DNA from: Rhodanobacter sp.
Lineage (GTDB): Bacteria; Pseudomonadota; Gammaproteobacteria; Xanthomonadales; Rhodanobacteraceae
Direction of reading: 5' to 3'
DNA length: 45,633 nt
Assembly (NCBI GenBank): GCA_004322005.1
Contig: SCRF01000011.1
Span: 1 to 45,633 of the forward strand
Part shown: in pieces, positions 34,605-43,803 of the stretch
Position numbering within the stretch: the stretch's first letter is position 1
Layout of the letters: each line of letters opens with the position of its first letter
The notes under the pieces: generated by a model
What the model saw: the letters and a program-made list of their open reading frames with translations, nothing else
The model's database searches: none
Told to the model about the DNA's origin: nothing
Position numbers and translations under genes: made by a program

Positions 34605-35243
34605 ATGAGCATTCTGCCTTTTCTCGATCGTGCCCATGCGGCCCGGTTTCTGGTCGATCGGCTGGCTGGCTGCCGCGGTGGCAACCCGCTGGTATTGGCC
34701 ATACCGCGCGGCGCCGTCCCGATCGGACGCGTACTGGCCGACGCCTTGCACGGCGAACTCGACGTGATCCTGGTGCGCAAGCTCGGCGCGCCCGGCAACC
34801 CGGAGCTTGCGGTAGGCGCGGTCGACGAGACAGGCGACATGCGCATCGCCAAATACGCCGCCTCCGTTGGCGCGGACGAGGCGTACCTGCAAGCCGAGGC
34901 CGCCCGGCAACTGGCGCGTATCCGTGAGCAGCGGAGGCTGTACGGCGGCGGCCGGGAACCGGTCGACCCGCATGGCCGCCTGGTCATCGTCGTCGATGAC
35001 GGGCTGGCCACCGGCGCCACCATGGCTGTCGCGCTCGCCTCGGTGCGCCGCTGCGCACCATCGCACTTGATCTGTGCGGTGCCGGTGGCATCGGTCGAAG
35101 CGCTGGCACGGGTCGCCGCGCTGGCGGATGAAGTCGTTTGCCTGGCGACGCCGGCCGATTTTTCCAGCGTCGGCGCGCACTACCTGCAGTTCGAGCAGGT
35201 CGAGGACGCCGAAGTCGTGGCGACCCTCAGCGACCGAAGATGA
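34605..35243 (+). CDS. phosphoribosyltransferase-fold protein
   Basis: This 212-residue protein has the type I phosphoribosyltransferase layout: PRGAVPIGRVLADAL, DVILVRKLGAPGNPELAVGAV, and the PRPP loop VIVVDDGLATGATM. The family is often encoded beside stress genes or fused to dienelactone hydrolase or erythromycin esterase domains. Its substrate is unknown. The start MSILPFLDR at 34605 has GGAG ten bases upstream; the open frame before it reads a Cys-rich leader across the promoter. The perfect FNR/ANR box suggests expression at low oxygen. The 3′ end overlaps the zipA 3′ end by 17 bp in convergent orientation. Confidence 0.85.
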   Translation: MSILPFLDRAHAARFLVDRLAGCRGGNPLVLAIPRGAVPIGRVLADALHGELDVILVRKLGAPGNPELAVGAVDETGDMRIAKYAASVGADEAYLQAEAARQLARIREQRRLYGGGREPVDPHGRLVIVVDDGLATGATMAVALASVRRCAPSHLICAVPVASVEALARVAALADEVVCLATPADFSSVGAHYLQFEQVEDAEVVATLSDRR

Positions 35244-36192
35244 TTTCCTTGCCTTCGTGGCCGCGGTCCCACCCGCGCAGTTCGTCGCGGATATGGGCGA
35301 TGCGCTGGCGACCGAGTGCATTGCGTTCCTCGTCGAGTACCTGGCCATCCAGCAGCTCGGCCAGGCGCTGCGCGGTGGGCAGCATCGCATCCCAGGCATC
35401 CAGCGCCGGCAATGGTGCCGGCAAGGTCATGAAGAAGCTTACCCCGGGCGTGCGCAATGCATCCAGCCGGCCCAGATCGAAATTGCCCGGTTTGAGCATG
35501 TTGGCCACGCTGAAGATCGGCCCGAGTTCGCGCTTGCCGTCGACCAGGCGGTGGTAAATGCCCATGTCGCCGTACTCGAGGCCGGCTTTTTCGGCCGCTA
35601 CAACCAGATCCGGGCCATGGAAGAAACTGCCTTCGCGTGCGATCACGAACAGCGTGACGATGCGCTCCACCGGCAGTTGCTCGGGGCGCCGGCCGAGATC
35701 CGTGCGTGGCGGAGCCTTTGCCGCAACCGGTGCTGCCGGTTGTGCTGCGGACGGCTGTGGTGCGGCGGGAGGCGGCGTTTCGCTGGTTGCCGGCGCACGC
35801 AAGGCATCGACGATCGAGGCGGCATGGCCGGCCAGCTTCGGCTTCGGCCTGGTGTGGCCGTGCTCGCCGGACAGGGTGGCGCCCAGGCGTTCGAGTTCGG
35901 CGCGCAATCCCACTTCCAGCTCGCCCTGCTGCGGCTGTGGGCTGGCCCGCTCGTGGCCGCCGGCTGGCGCATCGAGCGAACTGAAGTACGGATCGTCGGC
36001 GATGCTGGATCCATCCAGGGTCGGTTCGCGTCGATCGCTGCCCTGCTGCGCGCTGCCCATGCGCCGCTTGCCCTGCTCTTTCTTCGGCTGGCCGAACAGC
36101 CACATCAACACCAGCGCGATCACGCTGAAAATGAATAGTGGAATGCCGACGGCGGGATTCCAGCCAACGGCGAGAACAGGTTGCAGCGTCAT
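35227..36192 (-). CDS. zipA: cell division protein ZipA
   Basis: ZipA tethers FtsZ to the inner membrane. It is 321 residues, with an N-terminal helix (PLFIFSVIALVLMWLF), a Pro/Ala/Gln-rich linker and a C-terminal FtsZ-binding domain (about 175–321, VERIVTLFVIAREGSFFHGP … YHRLVDGKRELGPIFSVANM). It starts 12 bp after the smc stop, in the conserved smc–zipA order. In related genomes ligA commonly follows. Here the downstream gene is the convergent phosphoribosyltransferase, so ligA has been displaced. Confidence 0.93.
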   Translation of the reverse strand: MTLQPVLAVGWNPAVGIPLFIFSVIALVLMWLFGQPKKEQGKRRMGSAQQGSDRREPTLDGSSIADDPYFSSLDAPAGGHERASPQPQQGELEVGLRAELERLGATLSGEHGHTRPKPKLAGHAASIVDALRAPATSETPPPAAPQPSAAQPAAPVAAKAPPRTDLGRRPEQLPVERIVTLFVIAREGSFFHGPDLVVAAEKAGLEYGDMGIYHRLVDGKRELGPIFSVANMLKPGNFDLGRLDALRTPGVSFFMTLPAPLPALDAWDAMLPTAQRLAELLDGQVLDEERNALGRQRIAHIRDELRGWDRGHEGKEIIFGR

Positions 36193-36203
36193 CGGGGGAC
36201 TCC

Positions 36204-39200
36204 TCAGGCAGCGCCTGCCAGTTTAGCCGCTTCGGCGAGGTCCACCTGTACCAATCGCGATACGCCCGGCTCGCGCATGGTCACGCCGCACAGCTGGGTG
36301 GCCGCTTCCATGGTGGCCTTGTTGTGGCTGATGAAGATGAATTGCACCTTTTCGCTCATCTCCCTGACCATGCTGGAGAAGCGCACGACGTTCGCCTCGT
36401 CCAGCGGCGCATCCACCTCGTCCAGCAGGCAGAACGGCGAGGGATTGAGGCCGAAGATGGCGAATACCAGCGATACCGCGGTAAGCGCCTTCTCGCCGCC
36501 GGAAAGCAGGGTGATGTTGGTGATCCGCTTGCCCGGTGGGCGCGCCATGATCGACACGCCGGTATTGAGCAGATCGTCGCCGGTCAGTTCGAGGTAGGCG
36601 TGACCGCCGCCGAACAGCCGCGGGAACAACTCCTGCACGCCGGCATTGACCTTGTCGAAGGTCTCCTTGAAGCGCTGGCGGGTCTCGCGGTCGATCTTCC
36701 TGATCGCGCCTTCCAGCGTATCCATCGCACTGACCAGGTCGGCCAGCTGGTTGTCCAGGTAGGTCTTGCGCTCGCTCTGTTCGGCGTGTTCCTGGATCGC
36801 TGCCAGGTTCACCGGCTCCAGGCGGGCGATCTTCTGGCCGAGGTCGTCGAGCTGCCGACGCCACTGGCCGGCATCGATGTCTTCGGCCAGTTCCGCCAGC
36901 AGCGTCTGCAGCTCCAGGCCGGAGGCGTTGATCGCTTCGGCGAGCTGCTCGGCGCGCATGTGCAACGCCTGCGCGGCCAGGCGCTTCTCCGACAGCTTCT
37001 CGCGCAGCGCGCCCAAGCCATGCTCGACGCGCTGGCGTTCCTGTTCCAGCCGGCGCACGTCCGCGTCGACGTCTTCCAGCGCGCGGCGCGCCTCCACCAG
37101 TTGCCGGTCGACCAGCAGGCGCTGATCCAGGTAGGTCTGGCGTTCGCTTTCCAGCTCGGCGATCGGATCGGAGCCGGCCGCCAGCTGTTCGGCAATTTCT
37201 CCGCGGCGCGCCTCGATCTGGCGCAGTTGCGCATCCATGCGGCCCAGCGCCTGTTCCAGCGAAGCCAATGCCGCACGCCTGGCTTCAAGCCCCAGTGCCA
37301 GGGCATGCGATTGGTCGGCCGCCTCGCGTGCGTTCATGCGCGCTTCCTCGCGTGCCTCGAGCAGCGCGCGGCGTTCGTTTTCCAGCTCGCGTCGCTGGTC
37401 TTCCAGATCGCCCATCAGGGCGACCGATTCGTCCAGCCGCGCCCGTGCCTCGCGGGTCTGGCCCTGCAGTTCGTCGAGTTGTGCGCCCAGTTCGGACAGC
37501 TCGCCGGTCACCTTCTCGGCCCGCGCCCGCGCCGTCTCCAGTTTGCCGCGGTGGCTCTGGATCTGACCGGCCAGTTCGGACTGGCGGCGATGTGCGTTGT
37601 ACAGCTCGCGCTGCGCGTCGTCGCGGGCGCGCTCGGCGTCGAATTTGCGGGCGCGCAAGGCGTCCAGCTGGCCGGTCGCTTCCTCGATCCGCGCTTCCAG
37701 TTCAGCGACCTGTTCGGTCAGCGCACGGATCTCGCGCTCGCGCGCGAGCACGCCGACCTGGCTGCCCTGCGCGCGACGCACGCGTGCCCAGCCCGGCCCC
37801 AGCCATTCGCCGGCGCGGGTGATCACCGACTGGTACGGCGCCAGCGCGGACAGCGACGCCACGCGCCGATGCGCCTCGGGCAGCGATTGTGCCGTCAGGA
37901 CATGGCCGAGTATCGTCACCGCGGCGGCCGGACCGCGCACGTGCGCCGCCAGCGTGCCGGCGGTGTTGGCGCCGCCGGCAACCCCATCGAGCAGCGCGAC
38001 GTCGGCGTTTTCCAGGGCGCCGAACTCGCTTGCGAGGGCGTGCGAGCCATCCACCAGCACGCTGTCGAGAAACCCGCTGAGTGCGGTTTCCACGGCCGTC
38101 TCCCAGCCGGTCTCGACCTGCAGCGACTCGCCCAGGCGGCGGGATTTGTCCAGCCCCAGGCGAGCCAGCCAGCCGCTGGCGGCGCCCTCGTCCTGGCCCA
38201 GTGCGGCATGCTGCAACGCTTCCAGCGAGGCATGCCGGCCCCGCGCCGCCTGCAACTGCTGGCGCGCCTCGTTCAATGCCGACTGTACCTGGCGTTCTTC
38301 GTCCAGCACCTGCTCGTGGCCGAGCTTGTGCCGGTCGAGCAGGTTACCAAGGGTTTCGACCCGCTCGCGCTGGATGTCGTGCTCGTCATGCAGTTGCGCG
38401 CCGGTGGCATCGAGCGTAGCCATATCGGTGGCTTGCCGCTCCGCCTCCAGCACTTCGCGGCGGCGCGCCAGATCGATCGCCTGCCGATCCAGATAATTGA
38501 GCTTGGTGCGTTCCACCTCGGCCGCGCGGCTGGACTCGCCGGCGGTACGCGTATGGCTGTCCCAGCGCTGCTGCCAGTCGGCCAGCCGGGTCTCGCTGTC
38601 GCGCAAGGTCTGCGCCGTATCGTCCTGCAACTGTTGCAGGGTTTCGAGTTTCGGCTCGCCTTCGGCCAGCGCCATGCGCAGGATTTCGATCTGCTCACGG
38701 TCGGTTTCGATGTGCGCCGCCAGTTCGGCGTGCTCGCGTTCGGCATCGGCATGGGAACGCTGCAGCCGTTCGGCGGTATCCCGATTGTGGCGTACCTGCT
38801 GCTCGACCCGGGCGATCTCGGCGCCGACCTTGTAGACCTCGGCCTGCACGGCATTGAGATGATCGCTGGCCCCGACATGGCGTTCGCGCGCACGTTCCAG
38901 TTGCGCCTCGATCTGCCGCTGCACGGCCAGCTGTTTCTCGATCTCGATCTCGGCCGCGGACAGCTCGGCGCCCTCGCCATCGTGCTGGCTTTTCAGGCCA
39001 CGGTATTCCAGCGCGCGCAGTTCGGCTTCCTTGCGGGTCTGCTCCGCCTTCAGCGCCTTCCAGCGTTCGGCGGTGCGCGCCTGGCGGTTCAGATGCTCCA
39101 GCTGCTTGTCCACCTCGTCGCGCACGTCGCGCACGCGATCGAGGTTCTCGCGGGTGGCCTTGATGCGGCTTTCGGTTTCCTTGCGCCGCTCCTTGTATTT

Positions 39201-39713
39201 GGAAATGCCGGCGGCCTCCTCCAGATGCATGCGCAGCTCTTCAGGGTGCGCCTCGATGATCTGGCTGATCATGCCCTGTTCGATGATCGAGTAGCTGCGC
39301 GGGCCCAGGCCGGTGCCGAGGAACAGATCGGTGATGTCGCGGCGCCGGCAGCGCGCACCATTCAGGAAATACCCGGATTGCCCGTCGCGGCTGACCTGGC
39401 GTTTCACCGAGATTTCGGCGTACTGGCCGTACTCGCCCTGGATCGATCCGTCGGCGTTGTCGAAGATCAATTCCACCGTGGCCTGCCCCACCGGCTTGCG
39501 CGAGCTGGAGCCGGAGAAGATCACGTCGGTGAGCGAATCGCCGCGCAGGCGGCTGGCCGCACTCTCGCCCATCACCCAGCGGATCGCGTCGATGATGTTG
39601 GATTTGCCGCAGCCGTTCGGGCCTACCACGCCGATCATGTTGCTCGGCAGATGCAAGGTGGTCGGATCCACGAAGGATTTGAAACCGGCGAGTTTGATGG
39701 TGGTCAGGCGCAT
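36204..39713 (-). CDS. smc: chromosome segregation protein SMC
   Basis: This 1169-residue protein has the canonical SMC plan: an N-terminal ATPase half with VVGPNGCGKSNIIDAIRWVM, a coiled coil, a flexible hinge at about 515–650 (SVLVDGSHALASEFGALEN, VTILGHVLTAQ), a second coiled coil, and a C-terminal ATPase half with the signature LLSGGEKALTAVSL and Walker B FCLLDEVDAPLDEANV. It organises and helps separate newly replicated chromosomes as part of the Smc–Scp complex. The length is normal. The start is at 39713. It is co-oriented with zipA. Confidence 0.97.
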   Translation of the reverse strand: MRLTTIKLAGFKSFVDPTTLHLPSNMIGVVGPNGCGKSNIIDAIRWVMGESAASRLRGDSLTDVIFSGSSSRKPVGQATVELIFDNADGSIQGEYGQYAEISVKRQVSRDGQSGYFLNGARCRRRDITDLFLGTGLGPRSYSIIEQGMISQIIEAHPEELRMHLEEAAGISKYKERRKETESRIKATRENLDRVRDVRDEVDKQLEHLNRQARTAERWKALKAEQTRKEAELRALEYRGLKSQHDGEGAELSAAEIEIEKQLAVQRQIEAQLERARERHVGASDHLNAVQAEVYKVGAEIARVEQQVRHNRDTAERLQRSHADAEREHAELAAHIETDREQIEILRMALAEGEPKLETLQQLQDDTAQTLRDSETRLADWQQRWDSHTRTAGESSRAAEVERTKLNYLDRQAIDLARRREVLEAERQATDMATLDATGAQLHDEHDIQRERVETLGNLLDRHKLGHEQVLDEERQVQSALNEARQQLQAARGRHASLEALQHAALGQDEGAASGWLARLGLDKSRRLGESLQVETGWETAVETALSGFLDSVLVDGSHALASEFGALENADVALLDGVAGGANTAGTLAAHVRGPAAAVTILGHVLTAQSLPEAHRRVASLSALAPYQSVITRAGEWLGPGWARVRRAQGSQVGVLAREREIRALTEQVAELEARIEEATGQLDALRARKFDAERARDDAQRELYNAHRRQSELAGQIQSHRGKLETARARAEKVTGELSELGAQLDELQGQTREARARLDESVALMGDLEDQRRELENERRALLEAREEARMNAREAADQSHALALGLEARRAALASLEQALGRMDAQLRQIEARRGEIAEQLAAGSDPIAELESERQTYLDQRLLVDRQLVEARRALEDVDADVRRLEQERQRVEHGLGALREKLSEKRLAAQALHMRAEQLAEAINASGLELQTLLAELAEDIDAGQWRRQLDDLGQKIARLEPVNLAAIQEHAEQSERKTYLDNQLADLVSAMDTLEGAIRKIDRETRQRFKETFDKVNAGVQELFPRLFGGGHAYLELTGDDLLNTGVSIMARPPGKRITNITLLSGGEKALTAVSLVFAIFGLNPSPFCLLDEVDAPLDEANVVRFSSMVREMSEKVQFIFISHNKATMEAATQLCGVTMREPGVSRLVQVDLAEAAKLAGAA

Positions 39714-39847
39714 GCGGGCATCGGTTGGTCATCGGTAACACCCGCACGATCGGGCGACAGCGCACTGTGCCAAACGTGGAGCGGGGCTGCAATGCGTTCC
39801 GCAAGCAGAAATTACTTCAAGAACGCACCGTATCTAATTGTTGTAAA

Positions 39848-40126
39848 TCATAATTCGTTTGAACGAGCGTCGATCGACAGCGCGTGAATGCCGTTGTCCA
39901 TCAGATCATCGAGCGCGGCATAGACCATGCGGTGGCGTTTCAGCGGCAATTGCCCGGCAAACGCGGCGCTGACGATCCGTACACGGAAATGCCCCTTGCC
40001 TTCGCCGGCATGGCCGACGTGCTTGTGGCCTTCGTCGAGTACGTCGAGTTCGGTCGGCGCGAAGGCGCTCTGCAGGCGCGCGCGGATCTGCTCGATGACC
40101 GGCTGGGTGTGCATCGCCGTACTCAT
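39848..40126 (-). CDS. BolA family protein
   Basis: This 92-residue protein has the BolA fold: [20 protein letters not shown], then the [23 protein letters not shown] stretch, and [13 protein letters not shown]. The invariant His of the FKGKSRVQRHR-like helix is present (KRHRMVY). BolA proteins partner monothiol glutaredoxins in iron–sulfur handling and influence stress morphology. The ATG overlaps the yciI stop (ATGA). The yciI–bolA order is common in this order. Confidence 0.92.
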   Translation of the reverse strand: MSTAMHTQPVIEQIRARLQSAFAPTELDVLDEGHKHVGHAGEGKGHFRVRIVSAAFAGQLPLKRHRMVYAALDDLMDNGIHALSIDARSNEL

Positions 40127-40428
40127 GCCGCGGGCAGCGTCTTGCGAAACGGCTTGACCGTCACCTCGCGATACACACCCGCGGTGACGTAGGGATCGGC
40201 GTCTGCCCAGTTCCGGGCGTCCGGCGACGACGCAAACTCGGCGACGATCAGGCTGCCGCTGAAACCGGCCGGACCCGGGTCTTCGGCATCGATCGCCGGA
40301 AACGGACCGGCCAGCAGCAGGCGGCCTTCGTCCTGCAGTTGCTGCAGGCGCGCCAGATGCGCCGGGCGCACGGACTTGCGTGCTTCCAGCGAGTTTGCGT
40401 TGTCGGTGCCGATGATGGCGTACCACAT
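40123..40428 (-). CDS. yciI: YciI family protein
   Basis: This 101-residue protein has an α/β ferredoxin-like fold. Typical features are [40 protein letters not shown] and the late [12 protein letters not shown] segment; the His and Asp that form the putative active site are in RPAHL and DADPY. The reaction is unknown. It is coupled to the BolA gene. Two tandem 17-bp repeats lie 27 bp upstream of its start. Confidence 0.92.
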   Translation of the reverse strand: MWYAIIGTDNANSLEARKSVRPAHLARLQQLQDEGRLLLAGPFPAIDAEDPGPAGFSGSLIVAEFASSPDARNWADADPYVTAGVYREVTVKPFRKTLPAA

Positions 40429-40454
40429 GGCAGGCTCCAGCGTGGGTGATCGGT

Positions 40455-40488
40455 GATTTCAGGATGATACGGATTTCAGGATGATACG
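40455..40488. repeat. exact tandem duplication of 17 bp upstream of yciI
   Basis: GATTTCAGGATGATACG occurs twice without gap (40455–40471, 40472–40488). On the minus strand each unit contains CGTATCAT, a -10-like element, so the duplication may have doubled part of the yciI promoter. Confidence 0.7.
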
Positions 40489-40490
40489 GT

Positions 40491-40576
40491 TGTAGGAGCC
40501 CGCTCGAGGGCGATGCTCTGGTTTTGATGTTTGGGAGATTCAGAACCAGAGCATCGCCCGCGAGCGGGCTCCTACA
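40491..40576. repeat. 33-bp inverted repeat, REP-like palindrome
   Basis: The arms 40491–40523 and 40544–40576 match at 32 of 33 positions with a 20-base loop. The outer end reads TGTAGGAGCCCGCTCG. It lies 12 bp beyond the lysS stop and upstream of yciI, and may terminate or stabilise the lysS transcript. Confidence 0.85.
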
Positions 40577-40588
40577 GCAGCGACCATG

Positions 40589-42106
40589 TCAGGCTTCGGG
40601 ACGCATGTAGGGGAACAGCAGCACGTCGCGGATCGACGCCGAATCGGTCAGCAGCATCACCAGCCGGTCGATGCCGATACCGAGGCCACCGGTGGGCGGC
40701 AGGCCCACTTCCAGCGCGCGGATGTAGTCGGCGTCGAAGTGCATCGCCTCGTCGTCGCCGGCGTCCTTGGCGTCGACCTGGGCCTGGAAGCGTGCCGCCT
40801 GGTCTTCCGGGTCGTTCAATTCGGAGAAACCATTGGCCAGTTCCTTGCCGTTGACGAACAGCTCGAAGCGGTCGGTGATGCCTGGATCGGTATCGCTCTC
40901 GCGCGCCAGCGGCGACACCTCGACCGGATGCGCGGTGATGAAGGTGGGCGGGATCAGGGTGTGCTCGACGGTGTGTTCGAAGATCTCCAGCAACAGCTTG
41001 CCCCAGCCGTAGCCGGGCTTGACCTGCGCGCCGAGGCGTTGCGCATGGGCAGCCATCGCCTCGCGGTCGCGCAGTTCCTCGCGCCGGATCTCGGGATTGT
41101 GTTCCAGCACCGCGTCTTCCATGCGCCAGCGGCGGAACGCCGGGCCGACGTCGATCGCCGTACCTTCCCAGCTGAGCTCGGTGGTGCCGAGCACGCTTTT
41201 CGCGGTATCGCGGATCAGCCCTTCGGTGAGATCCATGATCTCGTGATAGGTCGCGTAGGCCTGGTACAGCTCCAGCATGGTGAACTCGGGGTTGTGCCGG
41301 GTCGACACGCCCTCGTTGCGGAAATTGCGGTTGATCTCGTAGACGCGATCGAAGCCGCCCACCACCAGCCGTTTCAGGTACAGCTCCGGCGCCACGCGCA
41401 GGTACAGGTCCATGTCCAACGCGTTGTGATGCGTGACGAACGGCTTGGCCGTGGCGCCGCCGGGAATCACGTGCATCATCGGCGTCTCCACTTCCATGAA
41501 GCGGCGCGCGGGAGTTTCCAGCCACTGGCGCATGAAGCCGATGATGCGCGAGCGCAGCGCGAAGGTGCGGCGCGCCTGCTCGGTCACGATCAGGTCGACG
41601 TAGCGCTGGCGGTAGCGTTGCTCCACGTCGGCCAGTCCGTGGAACTTGTCCGGCAGCGGTCGCAGACTCTTGGTCAGCAGCCGCAGGCGGTCCACCCGAA
41701 CCGACAGCTCACCGGTCTTGGTGCGCATCAGCAGGCCTTGGGCGCCCACGATGTCGCCCACGTCCCAGCTCTTGAACGCCTCGTAGACCTCGCCCAGCGT
41801 ACCCTGGTGGATGAACAGCTGCAGGCGGCCGGTCATGTCCTGCAGCTGCACGAAGCTGACCTTGCCCTGCACGCGCTTCAGCACGATGCGCCCGGCCACC
41901 TTCACGCGGCGCGCAGCGGTCTCGATCACCTCGGCGGTGTGTGCCTCCTTGTCGGCGAACTCCGCCTGCAGGTCGCCGGCGAAGCTGTCGATGCGGAAAT
42001 CGTTCGGGAACGCGATGCCCTGTCCGCGCAGCGCTTTCAGCTTCTCGCGGCGCTCGGCGATCAGCTTGTTCTCGTCGATGGGCGGGGTTTCGGTCGGTTC
42101 ACTCAT
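40589..42106 (-). CDS. lysS: lysyl-tRNA synthetase, class II
   Basis: This 505-residue enzyme charges tRNA-Lys. The N-terminal OB-fold anticodon domain covers [20 protein letters not shown]. The class II core has motif 1 ([20 protein letters not shown]), motif 2 ([20 protein letters not shown]) and motif 3 ([14 protein letters not shown]). The start MSEPTETPP at 42106 is the family start; the open frame upstream crosses a REP-like repeat. Position next to prfB is the usual prfB–lysS pair, here with a small exported protein gene between them. Confidence 0.97.
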   Translation of the reverse strand: MSEPTETPPIDENKLIAERREKLKALRGQGIAFPNDFRIDSFAGDLQAEFADKEAHTAEVIETAARRVKVAGRIVLKRVQGKVSFVQLQDMTGRLQLFIHQGTLGEVYEAFKSWDVGDIVGAQGLLMRTKTGELSVRVDRLRLLTKSLRPLPDKFHGLADVEQRYRQRYVDLIVTEQARRTFALRSRIIGFMRQWLETPARRFMEVETPMMHVIPGGATAKPFVTHHNALDMDLYLRVAPELYLKRLVVGGFDRVYEINRNFRNEGVSTRHNPEFTMLELYQAYATYHEIMDLTEGLIRDTAKSVLGTTELSWEGTAIDVGPAFRRWRMEDAVLEHNPEIRREELRDREAMAAHAQRLGAQVKPGYGWGKLLLEIFEHTVEHTLIPPTFITAHPVEVSPLARESDTDPGITDRFELFVNGKELANGFSELNDPEDQAARFQAQVDAKDAGDDEAMHFDADYIRALEVGLPPTGGLGIGIDRLVMLLTDSASIRDVLLFPYMRPEA

Positions 42107-42142
42107 GAGAATCTCGAATACCTTGGTTCTGGGCATTTTGTT

Positions 42143-42211
42143 GGAGCGCAGCTTGTGCGCGAAAGCACGGTGCGATGCGGTCATGCGGGGTCCGCGCACA
42201 GGATGCGCTCC
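42143..42211. repeat. degenerate REP-like inverted repeat upstream of lysS
   Basis: The arms 42143–42161 (GGAGCGCAGCTTGTGCGCG) and 42193–42211 match at 17 of 19 positions. The arm sequence is related to the 16088–16166 palindrome (GGAGCGCACCCTGTGCGCG). It lies between the small exported protein gene and lysS. Confidence 0.75.
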
Positions 42212-42268
42212 TACCCATCGGAGTTTCACGAGGCGCCCGCATGGGAATTCCGTTACGGCCGGCGTCGG

Positions 42269-42562
42269 TCAATCGTCATGCTGAAACACGTGCTTGACCG
42301 CATGTTTGGTCGCATCCCAGCCCTCGCGCGCGCCATGGGCGATGCCGTGGCCGGCTTCCTTCGCACCGTGCCCGATCTTGATGGCCACGTGTTTAGTTGC
42401 GTGCCCTACATCGCGCGCCCCATGACCGATGTCTTTCCCGGCGGCCTTCGCATCGCGCTTGATATCCTGGCGGGCGCTGTCCTGCTGTGCGCTTGCTGCA
42501 TGATTGAATGTTGCAAACGCCGCGCAGGCGATGAGGATTCCGCAGATCTTCTGGTTGTTCAT
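42269..42562 (-). CDS. small exported His/Ala/Gly-rich protein
   Basis: This 97-residue protein starts with a signal peptide (MNNQKICGILIACAAFATFN, cleavage likely after ASA). The mature part is a lysine- and histidine-rich repeat of about eleven residues: GKDIGHGARDV, GHATKHVAIKI, GHGAKEAGHGI, AHGAREGWDAT, KHAVKHVF. A period of eleven resembles the amphipathic helices of LEA-like stress proteins. Histidines every 3–4 residues could bind metal. I recognise no family. It lies between prfB and lysS in the same orientation. Confidence 0.7.
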   Translation of the reverse strand: MNNQKICGILIACAAFATFNHAASAQQDSARQDIKRDAKAAGKDIGHGARDVGHATKHVAIKIGHGAKEAGHGIAHGAREGWDATKHAVKHVFQHDD

Positions 42563-42608
42563 GCCGGGGCTCCTGGTTGGTGATCGGACCGGTTCAACGG
42601 ATCAGTGC

Positions 42609-43734
42609 TCACGCATCGGCGCGCTTGGCGCCCGCTTCGAGGCCGGACTTCAGGCTGGCCTCGATGAATTCGTCCAGGTCGCCGTCCAGCACCTTCTGCG
42701 TGTCGGTGCGCTCGATGCCGGTGCGCAGGTCCTTGATCCGGCTCTGGTCCAGCACGTAGTTGCGGATCTGGCTGCCCCAGCCGATGTCGGACTTGGTCGC
42801 TTCCAGCGCATCCTTCTCGACGTTGCGCTTCTGCACTTCCAGCTCGTACAGCTTGGCGGCCAGCATCTTCATCGCGGTATCGCGGTTCGCATGCTGGCTG
42901 CGGCCGGTCTGGCAGGCCACCACCGTGTTGGTGGGGATGTGCGTGATGCGCACCGCCGATTCGGTCTTGTTGACGTGCTGGCCGCCGGCGCCGGAGGAGC
43001 GGTACACGTCGGTCCTGAGGTCGGCCGGATTGATGTCGATCTCGATGTCGTCGTCGACTTCGGGCGACACGAAGACCGAGGTGAAGCTGGTGTGGCGCCG
43101 GTTGTCGGAGTCGAATGGGCTCTTGCGCACCAGCCGGTGCACGCCGATCTCGGTCTTCAGCCAGCCGTAGGCATAATCGCCCTCGACGCGGAACGTGGCG
43201 GACTTGATGCCGGCCACCTCGCCGCCGCTGACTTCCATCAGCTCGGTCTTCCAGCCGCGCGATTCGCACCAGCGCAGGTACATGCGCAGCAGCATCTCGG
43301 CCCAATCCTGCGCCTCGGTACCGCCTGCGCCGGCCTGGATGTCGACGAACGCGTTCATCGCGTCCATCTTGCCGGAGAACATGCGCTGGAATTCCAGCTT
43401 GCCCACCTGCGCCTCGAGCTTGGCGACGTCGGCGACCACCGAGTTGGCCGTGTCCTCGTCGGCATCGGCGATCGCCATCTCCAGCAGTTCTTTCGCATCG
43501 GTGAGGCCGGCACCGAGGTGATCGATGCCGCTGACGATGGTTTCCAGCCGGGCCCGCTCGCGGCCGAGTTCCTGCGCGCGCGGCGGGTCGTCCCAGATCC
43601 TGGGATTTTCCAGTTCGCGGCTTACTTCTTCCAGACGTTCGCTTTTGGTGGCGTAGTCAAAGATACCCCCTAAGCGATTCGACGCGGGCCCGGAGGTCCG
43701 CGATCTGCGCAAGGATCGGATTGGTTTCGATCAT
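42609..43734 (-). CDS. prfB: peptide chain release factor 2, with programmed +1 frameshift
   Basis: RF2 terminates translation at UGA and UAA. It is 374 residues after frameshifting. The first 25 codons start at ATG 43734 ([10 protein letters not shown]) and reach CTT-TGA at 43662–43657. After a +1 shift the frame continues GAC-TAC-GCC and runs to 42609. The slippery site is preceded by AGGGGG, the internal Shine–Dalgarno that promotes the shift. The sequence AGGGGG-TAT-CTT-TGA-C is the same as in E. coli. The GGQ catalytic motif is in [14 protein letters not shown] and the SPF tripeptide is in KSPFDSD. The gene is autoregulated by RF2 level. Confidence 0.97.
43657..43670 (-). promoter_or_regulatory. 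prfB programmed frameshift site
   Basis: On the minus strand GGGGGTATCTTTGA: the Shine–Dalgarno-like AGGGGG sits three bases before CTT-TGA, codons 25–26. Low RF2 leaves TGA unread, and the ribosome slips +1 from CTT onto TTT. Confidence 0.95.
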
Positions 43735-43803
43735 GTGGTGTGCCGGTGAGGTTGCCGGCGCCGCGAGGCGCCGTCGGTAAAGCGGTACAGGATAGCAAAC
43801 CGC

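Noticed and set aside
36138..39887. 1249-codon open frame on the plus strand
   Set aside because: It lies antisense to smc, whose motifs are complete. Its composition (runs of Leu, Arg, Gln, His) is that of a reverse-strand shadow in GC-rich DNA.
43657..43734. prfB frameshift as a pseudogene mutation
   Set aside because: The stop is the conserved programmed frameshift with the AGGGGG-TAT-CTT-TGA-C context.
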